A stretch of DNA of 64,000 nucleotides from Loigolactobacillus bifermentans DSM 20003 (GTDB lineage Bacteria; Bacillota; Bacilli; Lactobacillales; Lactobacillaceae), in NCBI RefSeq assembly GCF_001434575.1, contig NZ_AZDA01000001.1, forward strand, positions 30,217 through 94,216, written 5' to 3'. Positions 10,003 to 17,797 of the stretch are shown one piece after another. Positions within the stretch are counted from its first letter, which is position 1. The number at the start of each line of letters is the position of its first letter. The notes beneath the pieces were generated by a model, which saw only the letters and a list, made by a program, of their open reading frames with translations, did not search any database and was not told where the DNA came from. The position numbers and the translations under genes are program-made.

Positions 10003-10172
10003 GACTTAAAAGGAGGTGTAGGCAATGACACAGGATGATTTCAGACGCAACCTATACGCTGTATTCTGGCGGCAGAAAATTATTTGAGTGCTGGCTGGAT
10101 ATTCTTAACTCAAATAACTTAAATTGGAGGCTACAGAAATCCAGCAAAAGCGTCTGAAATCGGAGGCCTTTT
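10003..10172 (+). ncRNA. unassigned structured RNA with predicted pseudoknot
   Basis: Between two terminated genes lies a compact set of exact complementarities. A 12-pair outer stem joins 10037-10048 to 10150-10161. A 10-pair inner hairpin joins 10080-10089 to 10108-10117. The loop of that hairpin (GCTGGAT, 10094-10100) is complementary to ATCCAGC at 10139-10145, which would make a pseudoknot. AAAAGG (10008-10013) can pair with CCTTTT (10167-10172), closing the whole and masking a strong ribosome binding site. It has its own promoter, and the next gene has a separate one, so it looks like an independent transcript. I do not recognise the family; the fold is not the long rod of 6S RNA. The boundaries are estimates. 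Confidence 0.5.
10025..10087 (+). CDS. possible 20-residue peptide inside the structured RNA
   Basis: AAAAGGAGGTG is followed seven bases later by an ATG opening MTQDDFRRNLYAVFWRQKII and a stop. The binding site is as strong as any in the window. The coding stretch overlaps one strand of the outer stem and the start of the inner hairpin, so translation and folding would compete. It may be a leader peptide, a toxin-like peptide, or not translated. Confidence 0.3.
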   Translation: MTQDDFRRNLYAVFWRQKII

Positions 10173-10225
10173 GCATTTTACATAGGGCATCGTATTATTT
10201 TTCACAACATATTAGTTGGTGGATT

Positions 10226-10254
10226 TTGACATCACTTTAAAAATTGCCTAAACT
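10226..10254 (+). promoter_or_regulatory. promoter of the acetyltransferase at 10284
   Basis: A consensus TTGACA and a TAAACT -10 are 17 bases apart. Confidence 0.7.
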
Positions 10255-10283
10255 GAGGCTATAGAGAAAGTGAGGCTCATTCA

Positions 10284-10850
10284 ATGAAAATTCGTCCAGC
10301 TGAACCGCGGGATGCACAAGGCGCGGTTCCAATTATTAACATCGTTTTAGAAGAAATGGAACTCCCATTTATGCAAAACGTTGATCAACAAGCCTTTTTT
10401 AAAATTTTAGCCAAGGCGTTTCAAACAGAAGACTACCGTTATAGTTATCGTCATGGGATTGTGGCGGAGCAGAATGGGGCCATCATGGGGGTTGCTTTTG
10501 GCTATCCGGCTGCAGCAGAGGACCATATCGATGATGCGCTAAAAGCGTATTTGCCAGAAATTGGCGCTGATCCTAACGATAAGGTATTTACGGATAAGGA
10601 AACTTTTCCAGGTGAATGGTATTTAGATACACTGTCAGTTGCAGAAAATCACCAGCATCAAGGGGTGGGGACTGCGCTTTTAAAAGCGGTGATTCCGGTT
10701 GCCAAAGCACTTGGTTATACCACGTTGGGGTTAAACGTTGATGTGGCGAATCCTAATGCTAAAAAATTATATACGAAGATGGGGTATCAAAAAGTTGGGA
10801 TGACGCGTTTAAGTGGACATGACTACGAACATTTACAACTTAACATCTAA
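10284..10850 (+). CDS. GNAT-family N-acetyltransferase
   Basis: This is an acetyl-CoA-dependent acetyltransferase of unknown substrate. The central GNAT fold covers about residues 60-180. The acetyl-CoA-binding motif A is VAENHQHQGVGTALLKAVI. The conserved late segment is NPNAKKLYTKMGYQKVG. ATG after AGTGAGG. It stands alone, with its own promoter and a strong terminator. Confidence 0.85.
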   Translation: MKIRPAEPRDAQGAVPIINIVLEEMELPFMQNVDQQAFFKILAKAFQTEDYRYSYRHGIVAEQNGAIMGVAFGYPAAAEDHIDDALKAYLPEIGADPNDKVFTDKETFPGEWYLDTLSVAENHQHQGVGTALLKAVIPVAKALGYTTLGLNVDVANPNAKKLYTKMGYQKVGMTRLSGHDYEHLQLNI

Positions 10851-10897
10851 AAAAGAGTGCCTGCAGGGGTCTGATTGATCCTGCAGGCACTCTTTTA
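10851..10897. terminator. bidirectional terminator
   Basis: A near-perfect 17-pair stem (AAAAGAGTGCCTGCAGG and its complement) with T runs on both strands separates two convergent genes. It overlaps the last codon of the minus-strand gene. Confidence 0.9.
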
Positions 10898-11422
10898 GTT
10901 ATAAGCAGCTTTAAAGCTACCACCTTTTTGGGGCTTTTTATCGCGGCGAACCACCCAGTGGTCGAAAATTAAACTGAGTAAAATACAAACAGGAACATCT
11001 GATTCGTGGGTGATTTGTAATTGGTAATAATCACCATCGCTGAGAATGGCTTTATCCATGGTCAAAATTGTTTCAGTGCGGTGGTAGACTTTATAATGGT
11101 GATTGATCAGGTCCCCCATGACGATCCAATTCAAGTCGCTAACGAACTGGAATTGATGCCACACCCCATACATTTTTTTAACAGCGCCGACTTTTTGTTT
11201 ACCTACAAAAATATCAAAACGCGGGAAAATACCCAAGGTTGTCTGGCGAATCTCCGCAATGTATTGTCCGGCAACGGTATACAGTGTAAAGGAATCTTGG
11301 CGTAGTCCTCGGCGACCGGTGACAAGGTATTGTGGTTGTTTCGTGGCATTGCAAACAATGATGGGTACCCCGCGCGAGGCCATCAGTTGTTCCTTAATGT
11401 AAAGCTGTACCACACTTGTCAC
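10895..11422 (-). CDS. LURP-one/YxjI-like protein
   Basis: The 175-residue protein has the beta-rich pattern of the LURP-one-related (tubby-like) family, which includes YxjI of Bacillus. It opens with a short LYIKEQLM segment, then repeated strands such as SFTLYTVAGQYIAEIRQ and PRFDIFVGKQKVGAVKK. The function of bacterial members is unknown. It is 20 bases downstream of the HAD phosphatase gene on the same strand and probably shares its transcript. Confidence 0.7.
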   Translation of the reverse strand: MTSVVQLYIKEQLMASRGVPIIVCNATKQPQYLVTGRRGLRQDSFTLYTVAGQYIAEIRQTTLGIFPRFDIFVGKQKVGAVKKMYGVWHQFQFVSDLNWIVMGDLINHHYKVYHRTETILTMDKAILSDGDYYQLQITHESDVPVCILLSLIFDHWVVRRDKKPQKGGSFKAAYN

Positions 11423-11442
11423 CTCTTTTCATAAATACCGGG

Positions 11443-12321
11443 TTAACTGAGATTTTCGCGAATGGCACGTTCAATGGCTTGGCCAACGCCGTGGTTGATG
11501 TTGGTATCCGTTAAATAACGGGCCACTTTTTTGATCTCAGGTGTTGCATTGCCCATTGCAAAGCTAACACTAGCCGCTTCTAGCATAGAACGGTCATTTA
11601 AATTATCACCAATGGCCATGACTTGGCTCATCGGGATCCCTAATTTGTCCGCATAGGTCGCTAAGGCGGCTCCTTTTTGGGCATCAATGTGATTGATCTC
11701 CAAGTTACTTGCAGAACTTGCAGTAATGGCCAGATTGCCCAATGCATTTAGTTTTTCAGCAACAGGTGCTAGTAAGGCCTGGTTCTCAGGGCTAAATGCG
11801 ATGATTTTTAAAATAAATTCATTTGGATCATCCAAAATTACATCGTAACTGGAAACGTAATTAATGGCCATTAATTCTAGGCGCGCAGAGGCTAAGGAAA
11901 CCGCAATTTTAAAGCTGTCGGTGGTTTTTAAATCGACTAACAAAGAAGCGACGTTTTGGATCCGCTTCATTTTACTGTCGGAACAAGTGCCATTCATCGT
12001 CATGATTTCAAAATAAATGCCTTGTTCACGTAAAATATGAAAAATTTTACGGGCAACTTGTTTACGAATGGTAACGGTGCTAATAATCTCACCATTTTCA
12101 TCGAAAACTTCTGCGCCATTCATCGTGATCATTGGGGTTTTGATTCCAACTTGTTCCATCAGGGGTTTTGCTTCTGTATAACTTCGTCCAGTTGCAACGA
12201 TAAATTGAATGCCTTTTTCGGCAGCTGCTTGAATAGCAGCTGCATTTTCAGGTGGTACTGTCATGCGTTCATTCAACAGGGTGCCATCCATATCGGATGC
12301 AATGAGTCGAATCACAGTCAT
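11443..12321 (-). CDS. Cof-type HAD-superfamily phosphatase
   Basis: A haloacid-dehalogenase-type phosphatase, probably acting on sugar phosphates or a related small molecule. Motif I is ASDMDGTLL near the N-terminus, with the nucleophile and the acid/base aspartates. Motif II is the serine/threonine region of IVATGRS. A Cof-type cap lies in the middle. Motif III/IV is [14 protein letters not shown] ... [14 protein letters not shown]. 292 residues is typical. The substrate cannot be told from sequence. Confidence 0.88.
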   Translation of the reverse strand: MTVIRLIASDMDGTLLNERMTVPPENAAAIQAAAEKGIQFIVATGRSYTEAKPLMEQVGIKTPMITMNGAEVFDENGEIISTVTIRKQVARKIFHILREQGIYFEIMTMNGTCSDSKMKRIQNVASLLVDLKTTDSFKIAVSLASARLELMAINYVSSYDVILDDPNEFILKIIAFSPENQALLAPVAEKLNALGNLAITASSASNLEINHIDAQKGAALATYADKLGIPMSQVMAIGDNLNDRSMLEAASVSFAMGNATPEIKKVARYLTDTNINHGVGQAIERAIRENLS

Positions 12322-12472
12322 CCCTCCGTTTCCTAATTCAGTCTCTAGTTTAGCAGATTTGAAAGCGAGACGAAACTGTTCTGGAAGGGCTTTTAAGCCT
12401 TGGCATTTTTTTAGAGACAGGTTAAACTTAGCAGTAATGAAGCTTAAAAAACAAATTTTGGAAGTGAATCAG

Positions 12473-13174
12473 TTGAAAACATTGATCCATAACGATTGGC
12501 AGGAGATTTTGGCACCAGAATTTGCCAAAGCCTATTACGGTCAATTGCATGAATTTTTAAAGCAAGAATATCAAACACAAACCATTTATCCAGATATGTA
12601 TCATATTTTTACGGCTTTTGAGTGGACCCCCTTTAGTCAGGTGCGCGTAGTCATTTTAGGACAAGATCCGTATCATAACCCAAACCAAGGGATGGGCGTT
12701 AGTTTTTCAGTACGTCCAGGTGTGCGGTTACCACCATCTTTGCAAAATATTTATAAAGAGTTACAAGCGGATCTCGGCATTGCCCCGGTGCAACATGGTT
12801 ATTTGAAAAAGTGGGCGGATCAAGGGGTATTGTTGCTCAACTCAGTGTTAACGGTTCGGCAAGGTGCTGCTTTTTCGCATAAAGGTAAAGGCTGGGAACA
12901 ATTAACCGATAAGGCGATTGAAAAATTGTCTGAACGTGGGGGCGTTGTCTTTATTTTATGGGGCAATGCGGCAAAGTCCAAACGGCCACTCATTGATGAA
13001 TCTAAGAATACCGTGATTACCGGGGCGCATCCTAGTCCATTTTCGGCCAACTATGGTTTCTTCGGTTCAAAACCGTTTTCAAAAACGAATGCAGCATTGG
13101 CAGCTTTTGGTGAACAGCCAATTGATTGGCAATTACCAGCGTCTGTCGATAATGTGGAATTTCCTGGTGCCTAA
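12473..13174 (+). CDS. ung: uracil-DNA glycosylase
   Basis: It removes uracil from DNA as the first step of base-excision repair. The family A motif GQDPYH, with the catalytic aspartate, lies in [13 protein letters not shown]. The C-terminal motif HPSPFSA and the conserved [11 protein letters not shown] are also present. The TTG at 12473 has GGAAGTG five bases upstream and gives a normal 233-residue protein starting MKTLIHNDW. The upstream in-frame ATG at 12437 lacks a binding site. A 10-pair hairpin (AATTTCCTGG and its complement, 13158-13185) overlaps the stop codon. Confidence 0.96.
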   Translation: MKTLIHNDWQEILAPEFAKAYYGQLHEFLKQEYQTQTIYPDMYHIFTAFEWTPFSQVRVVILGQDPYHNPNQGMGVSFSVRPGVRLPPSLQNIYKELQADLGIAPVQHGYLKKWADQGVLLLNSVLTVRQGAAFSHKGKGWEQLTDKAIEKLSERGGVVFILWGNAAKSKRPLIDESKNTVITGAHPSPFSANYGFFGSKPFSKTNAALAAFGEQPIDWQLPASVDNVEFPGA

Positions 13175-13186
13175 TCCAGGAAATTG

Positions 13187-13216
13187 TGCTATGCTAGTTT
13201 GTGAAAGCGTTTGAAA
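13187..13216 (+). promoter_or_regulatory. pta -10 region and candidate cre site
   Basis: An extended -10, TGCTATGCT (13187-13195), is followed by GTGAAAGCGTTTGAAA, which resembles the catabolite-responsive element (TGWAANCGNTNWCA) bound by CcpA. A cre this close to the start point would be expected to repress. This is a prediction from motif and position only. Confidence 0.5.
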
Positions 13217-13242
13217 AATTGACTGTTGGAGGTCTTTTAAAC

Positions 13243-14217
13243 ATGGAATTATTTGCAAGTTTAACTGAAAAAATCAAAGGTAAAGCCATTAAAATTGTGT
13301 TCCCAGAAGGAACTGAACCACGGATCTTAGGGGCTGTTGCCCGGTTACAAGCAGACGGTTTGGTCACCCCAATCGTATTAGGCAACGAAGCAGAAGTTAC
13401 TAAAGTGGCAGCTGACAACAACTTTGATTTAAGCGGTGTTACCGTTATCGATCCAGCCACAAGTGCTGATTTTGATGAATTGGTTGCTGCTTTTGTTGAA
13501 CGTCGTAAAGGCAAAAATACTGAAGAACAAGCTCGTAAAATGTTATTAGATCCAAACTACTTCGGCACAATGTTAGTTTATGCTGACAAGGCTGATGGGA
13601 TGGTTTCTGGTGCCGTTCATCCAACTGGTGATACAGTTCGTCCTGCATTGCAAATTATTAAAACCAAGCCTGGTGTTAGCCGGACCAGTGGGGCCTTCAT
13701 TATGTCAAAGGGTGACGAACGTTACTTGTTCTCTGACTGTGCCATTAACATCAACCCAAATGCACAAGAATTAGCTGAAATCGCAGTTGCCTCTGCTGAA
13801 ACAGCAGAATTGTTCGACATCGAACCACGGGTTGCCATGTTGAGCTTCTCAACGAAGGGCTCTGCTAAGGGTGACGAAGTTGCAAAAGTTCAAGAAGCAA
13901 CGAAGTTAGCTCAAGCCGCTGCACCACAATATAAGATCGACGGCGAATTACAATTTGACGCTTCTTACGTACCAGTTGTTGCCAACCAAAAGGCACCTGG
14001 TTCTGAAGTTGCTGGGAAAGCCACTGTCTTTGTTTTCCCAGAATTACAATCTGGTAACATTGGCTACAAGATTGCCCAGCGTTTTGGTGGTTTCGAAGCC
14101 GTTGGCCCAATTTTGCAAGGCTTGAACAAGCCAGTTTCTGACTTGTCACGCGGTGCGAATGAAGAAGATGTTTATAAATTAGCCATTATTACAGCTGCTC
14201 AAACATTGATGAAATAA
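13243..14217 (+). CDS. pta: phosphate acetyltransferase
   Basis: It interconverts acetyl-CoA and acetyl phosphate; with acetate kinase (36,261) it forms the acetate pathway that yields ATP. The single-domain form of about 324 residues starts MELFASLTEKIKGKAIKIVFPEG and contains the conserved GMVSGAVHPTGDTVRPALQI and SFSTKGSAKGDE. ATG follows TTGGAGGT; the GTG at 13201 lies in the candidate cre. Pta and AckA are 22 kb apart here. Confidence 0.97.
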   Translation: MELFASLTEKIKGKAIKIVFPEGTEPRILGAVARLQADGLVTPIVLGNEAEVTKVAADNNFDLSGVTVIDPATSADFDELVAAFVERRKGKNTEEQARKMLLDPNYFGTMLVYADKADGMVSGAVHPTGDTVRPALQIIKTKPGVSRTSGAFIMSKGDERYLFSDCAININPNAQELAEIAVASAETAELFDIEPRVAMLSFSTKGSAKGDEVAKVQEATKLAQAAAPQYKIDGELQFDASYVPVVANQKAPGSEVAGKATVFVFPELQSGNIGYKIAQRFGGFEAVGPILQGLNKPVSDLSRGANEEDVYKLAIITAAQTLMK

Positions 14218-14227
14218 GCGGTTGTTT

Positions 14228-14265
14228 AAAAAGGTGCTACAGGCTGAGCTTGTAGCGCTTTTTTT
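14228..14265 (+). terminator. terminator after pta
   Basis: GCTACA and TGTAGC pair around a nine-base loop, extended by AAA/TTT and followed by a long T run. Confidence 0.8.
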
Positions 14266-14297
14266 GATGCATCGGCATCTGTTCGGCTAGGCCCACA

Positions 14298-14306
14298 TGT
14301 TATAAT
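14298..14306 (+). promoter_or_regulatory. extended -10 of tsaE
   Basis: TGTTATAAT lies 36 bases before tsaE. No good -35 is visible at 17 bases, which the TG extension can offset. Confidence 0.45.
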
Positions 14307-14341
14307 TGGGAAAACCAACAGGAAAGTAGTGAGCGGATTTG

Positions 14342-14809
14342 ATGAAACAAACGTTAGAGAGTGTGACCGCAACGCAGCAGCTTGCGGCCCAATTGGCGCC
14401 TTTACTACAACCAGGTGATGTTTTGCTGTTAACAGGGGAGCTAGGTGCTGGTAAAACCACGTTTACCCAGGGCCTTGCACATGCGTTAGGGATCAAACGC
14501 TATGTGAAAAGCCCAACCTTCACCCTGATCCGTGAGTACCAAGAAGGGCGGTTGCCACTTTATCACATGGATGTTTATCGGTTGGAAAATGGTGGCGGTG
14601 ATGATTTAGGGCTTGAAGAATATTTTGATGGGGACGGTGTTAGCGTGGTGGAATGGCCACAATTTGTCGCCGACTTATGGCCAGCCAATTATTTAAGCTT
14701 TGATTTCAGCCGAACAGGGGACCAACAACGGCAGGTACAAATCACAGCCCAAGGACAACGCGGAACAGCTTTATTACAGGCGCTTGCGGAGGTCATGAAT
14801 GGCAAATGA
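14342..14809 (+). CDS. tsaE: tRNA threonylcarbamoyladenosine ATPase TsaE
   Basis: This is the P-loop ATPase that works with TsaB and TsaD to make t6A37 in ANN-decoding tRNAs. The Walker A motif is GELGAGKTTF (about residues 37-46). The conserved YVKSPTFTLIREY and HMDVYRLE follow, then the GVSVVEWPQ segment with the Walker B-like acidic patch. 155 residues is typical. The next gene overlaps it by 11 bases. Confidence 0.95.
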   Translation: MKQTLESVTATQQLAAQLAPLLQPGDVLLLTGELGAGKTTFTQGLAHALGIKRYVKSPTFTLIREYQEGRLPLYHMDVYRLENGGGDDLGLEEYFDGDGVSVVEWPQFVADLWPANYLSFDFSRTGDQQRQVQITAQGQRGTALLQALAEVMNGK

Positions 14810-15332
14810 TGAAGCAGTGACGTTACGTCAGGCGATTCCCCAGGATGCACAAGCGCTGCAACGCCTGTTACAACAATTAGGGCAAGAAACGCCTTATTTA
14901 GAATTAGATGTTGCTGAATTGGCGGCGCCGGTGGCAACGTTGGCAACTGAAATTGCGCGGGTTTATGACGCAGCTAACAATTTATTATTATTAGCGCTAA
15001 GTGGTGAGACGCCGATCGGACTGGTGCGCGTTCAAACAGCTGATACGGTGCAACAACAGTATAGCGGTGAAGTTGGCATTGCTATTTTAAAGGATTACTG
15101 GGGATTAGGACTGGGGCAGATCTTATTATCGGAGATGTTAGCGTGGGCGCAGGATACGGCATTAGTGCGGTTAGCGTTAACCGTCCAAACGCGCAATCAA
15201 CGAGCACGCCATTTATATGAAAAATTAGGGTTTAAAACCGAAGGCATTTTAGAACAGGCGATTTATGATCCACAAGCCGGGTTACAAGATGTGGCGGCAA
15301 TGGCCTATCTCTTAAAAAGAGAGCACGCTTAG
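14799..15332 (+). CDS. GNAT-family N-acetyltransferase
   Basis: An acetyltransferase whose acetyl-CoA site is YWGLGLGQILLSEML. The C-terminal NQRARHLYEKLGFKTEGILEQA resembles the RimJ/RimL-like branch. The substrate is unknown. It overlaps tsaE and is translationally coupled to it, an arrangement common in lactobacilli. Confidence 0.85.
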   Translation: MANDEAVTLRQAIPQDAQALQRLLQQLGQETPYLELDVAELAAPVATLATEIARVYDAANNLLLLALSGETPIGLVRVQTADTVQQQYSGEVGIAILKDYWGLGLGQILLSEMLAWAQDTALVRLALTVQTRNQRARHLYEKLGFKTEGILEQAIYDPQAGLQDVAAMAYLLKREHA

Positions 15333-15351
15333 TTGGCGTCCTCTCTTTTTT
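15313..15351. terminator. bidirectional terminator
   Basis: AAAAAGAGAG and CTCTCTTTTTT pair around an inner ACGC/GCGT stem, serving the convergent genes on both sides. Confidence 0.85.
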
Positions 15352-15353
15352 GA

Positions 15354-15896
15354 TCAACCGATCAACTTCACATATTGTTTTAAGGCCGTTGGGCCAAATT
15401 GTTGTAATTGATACAGTAAAATATTGGCGCAGGCCAAACTATCATCTAGCGCATTATGATGGTGCTCCAGGTCGATCTGCAGCGCCTCACAAACTGTATT
15501 GAGTTTGTGGTTTGGTAGGTCAGGCAGTAATTGGCGACTGGTGCGTAAGGTGTCTAACGTTAAATAGGTCGGTTGCTGGATTTGATAATGTGCCAAGGTA
15601 TTTTTAAGGACACTGTTGTCAAAAGTCGCATTGTGGGCAATGACCAACCGATCACGTTGAAAAAATGATGCGATGTGTGGCCAAACGGTGGGAAAATCCG
15701 GTGCAGTTGCCACGTCTTGCGTGTGGATGCCATGAATTTGTTCGTTACGCCAACTAAACGGTGTATCTGGTTTGATCAGTGTGTAAAATTCATCGACCAC
15801 TTGGCTATTTCGAATGACGGTAAGGGCCAGTGAACAGGCGCTATACCGTTTGGCATTAGCGGTTTCAAAATCAAGTGCAATAAAGTTCAACGACAA
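15354..15896 (-). CDS. DEDDh 3'-5' exonuclease (DnaQ-like)
   Basis: This is an exonuclease of the DNA polymerase III epsilon/RNase T fold. Exo I is ALDFETAN. Exo II is the AHNATFDNSVL region. Exo III is HNALDDSLACANIL, with the DEDDh histidine. 180 residues is an isolated nuclease domain. It lies 18 bases downstream of exoA and is probably co-transcribed, which points to DNA repair or nucleotide salvage. Confidence 0.85.
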   Translation of the reverse strand: MSLNFIALDFETANAKRYSACSLALTVIRNSQVVDEFYTLIKPDTPFSWRNEQIHGIHTQDVATAPDFPTVWPHIASFFQRDRLVIAHNATFDNSVLKNTLAHYQIQQPTYLTLDTLRTSRQLLPDLPNHKLNTVCEALQIDLEHHHNALDDSLACANILLYQLQQFGPTALKQYVKLIG

Positions 15897-15914
15897 GCTC
15901 CTTTCATAAAGTCA

Positions 15915-16679
15915 TTATTCGGCAGTTAAATCGGTTTGTAATTCAACGGGACAATGATCAGAGCCTAAAATCTCACTGTGGATCAAAGCATCCTTTAATC
16001 GGGGCTGGAGGTCATTTGAGGTCACAAAGTAGTCAATTCGCCAACCTGCGTTATTCGCCCGAGCATTAAAGCGGTAGCTCCACCAGGAGTAGGTATCGGC
16101 TTGGTCTGGATAGAAGTAGCGGAAGGTGTCGGTAAAACCGGCGCCTAATAGTTCGGTAAACTTGCCGCGCTCTTCATCAGAAAAACCAGCATTATGATGG
16201 TTGGTTTTATCGTTTTTTAAGTCGATTGGTTCATGGGCGACATTTAAATCACCGCAGAAAATCACGCCTTTTTTCTCAGCTAATTGGCTGATGTAGGTAC
16301 GAAAGGCATCTTCCCATTGCATCCGAAAGTCCAGGCGTTTTAATTTGGTTTGCGAATTAGGCGTATAGCAAGTCAGCAGATAAAAATCAGGGTATTCCAA
16401 AGTGATCAATCGGCCTTCTTGGTCAAGCTCAGGGACGCCAACACCGTAAGTAACGCTTTGGGGTTCATGCTTGGTAAAGATGGCCGTACCAGAGTAACCT
16501 TTGCGTTCAGCGTAGTTCCAATATTGATGGTAGCCAGGCAGCTCAAGGTCAACTTGGCCAGCCTGTAATTTGGTTTCCTGTAAGCAGAAAAAGTCTGCGT
16601 CAGCGGCTTCGAAAACTTCCATAAAGTTCTTTTTTAAAATTGCACGTAAGCCATTGACGTTCCAAGACATAAATTTCAT
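15915..16679 (-). CDS. exoA: exodeoxyribonuclease III (AP endonuclease)
   Basis: It cleaves DNA at abasic sites and has 3'-5' exonuclease activity. The metal-binding motifs of the EEP family are all present: MSWNVNGLRA at the N-terminus, LQETKLQ, GDLNVAHEPID, and the C-terminal SWWSYRFNARANNAGWRIDYF and GSDHCPVEL. The ATG at 16679 follows GAGGTG by seven bases; the in-frame ATG at 16694 overlaps that site. 254 residues is normal. With ung it supplies the first steps of base-excision repair. Confidence 0.95.
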   Translation of the reverse strand: MKFMSWNVNGLRAILKKNFMEVFEAADADFFCLQETKLQAGQVDLELPGYHQYWNYAERKGYSGTAIFTKHEPQSVTYGVGVPELDQEGRLITLEYPDFYLLTCYTPNSQTKLKRLDFRMQWEDAFRTYISQLAEKKGVIFCGDLNVAHEPIDLKNDKTNHHNAGFSDEERGKFTELLGAGFTDTFRYFYPDQADTYSWWSYRFNARANNAGWRIDYFVTSNDLQPRLKDALIHSEILGSDHCPVELQTDLTAE

Positions 16680-16837
16680 TTCATCGCACCTCATCTTATT
16701 TACTTGATCCCTTCCATTTTACCGAGATACCCCTTTAAAAACAATCAACTTGTGCTAAGGTTTGGATTCATCACTATTCAATCTTAAATGCTTTATGCTA
16801 AACTAGAAGTACTTGTGAGTGAAAGGAAGGCAGGATC

Positions 16838-17743
16838 ATGCCAGCAGATATCACAGCATTACAGCAAAAGTTCCCGAATATTAATTTAAAAGCACATGAA
16901 TCTTTAGCAAAATATACGTATACAGAAACTGGTGGGCCAGCAGATATGTTGGCGTTTCCTAAAAATATCACGGAAGTTCAAACGTTGGTCGATGCCGCCC
17001 GAACAGCAGGTTGGCCGTTAACAGTTCTTGGCAATGCCAGTAATTTGATCGTTCGTGATGGCGGTATTCGCGGTTTGGTGTTGATTTTAACGGAGATGCA
17101 CCACTTGACTTTTTCTGGCAATACGTTGGTGGCAGAGGCCGGCGCCAAAATTGTCGATACGTCTGCGGCTGCTTGTGCCGCTGGTTTAAGTGGTTTAGAG
17201 TTTGCGGCCGGGATTCCAGGTAGTATTGGTGGGGCCATGTTTATGAACGCTGGGGCCTATGATGGTGAAATGAGCAACGTGGTGCAGTCGATGACGTTGC
17301 TCATGCCAGATGGCACCTTGCAAACTTTATCAGGTGAGGCGTTACATTTTAGTTACCGGCACAGTGTGGTGCAAGAAAACCAAGGCATTGTTTTAACGGC
17401 CACCTTTAACTTAACACCGGGTGATCAGGCTCAAATTCGAGCTCGGATGGATGAATTAAATGCGTTGCGTGCCTCGAAACAGCCACTAGAGTATCCTTCC
17501 TGTGGCAGCGTGTTTAAACGTCCAGCAGGTCATTTTACAGGCAAGCTGATCCATGATGCTGGCTTACAAGGTTATACGGTTGGCGGCGTACAGGTCTCAA
17601 AGAAGCATGCTGGGTTTATGGTGAATATTGATCACGGCACGGCAACCGATTATGTGAACTTGATTCAACATGTGCAACAAGTTGTTAAAGCAAAGTTTGG
17701 TGTTGCCTTGGAAACAGAAGTCCGGATTATTGGTGAAAAGTAA
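16838..17743 (+). CDS. murB: UDP-N-acetylenolpyruvoylglucosamine reductase
   Basis: A flavoenzyme that uses NADPH to form UDP-N-acetylmuramate for peptidoglycan. The FAD-binding PCMH domain begins near [14 protein letters not shown] and includes [13 protein letters not shown] and [21 protein letters not shown]. The C-terminal substrate domain has [11 protein letters not shown] with the catalytic serine, and AGFMVN. 301 residues matches the type II MurB of Gram-positives. ATG follows AAAGGAAGG. Confidence 0.97.
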   Translation: MPADITALQQKFPNINLKAHESLAKYTYTETGGPADMLAFPKNITEVQTLVDAARTAGWPLTVLGNASNLIVRDGGIRGLVLILTEMHHLTFSGNTLVAEAGAKIVDTSAAACAAGLSGLEFAAGIPGSIGGAMFMNAGAYDGEMSNVVQSMTLLMPDGTLQTLSGEALHFSYRHSVVQENQGIVLTATFNLTPGDQAQIRARMDELNALRASKQPLEYPSCGSVFKRPAGHFTGKLIHDAGLQGYTVGGVQVSKKHAGFMVNIDHGTATDYVNLIQHVQQVVKAKFGVALETEVRIIGEK

Positions 17744-17750
17744 GCAATCA

Positions 17751-17777
17751 GGCTGTCTTAATCGGCAGTCTTTTTTA
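17751..17777 (+). terminator. weak terminator between murB and the antiporter
   Basis: A seven-pair stem with two G-T pairs (GGCTGTC / GGCAGTC) is followed by TTTTTT. Confidence 0.5.
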
Positions 17778-17797
17778 GAAAAAGGGAGGAAATCGAG

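Noticed and set aside
10003..10172. 6S RNA
   Set aside because: 6S RNA is a long rod with a central bubble. This sequence has a pseudoknot-type pairing and a strong internal ribosome binding site.
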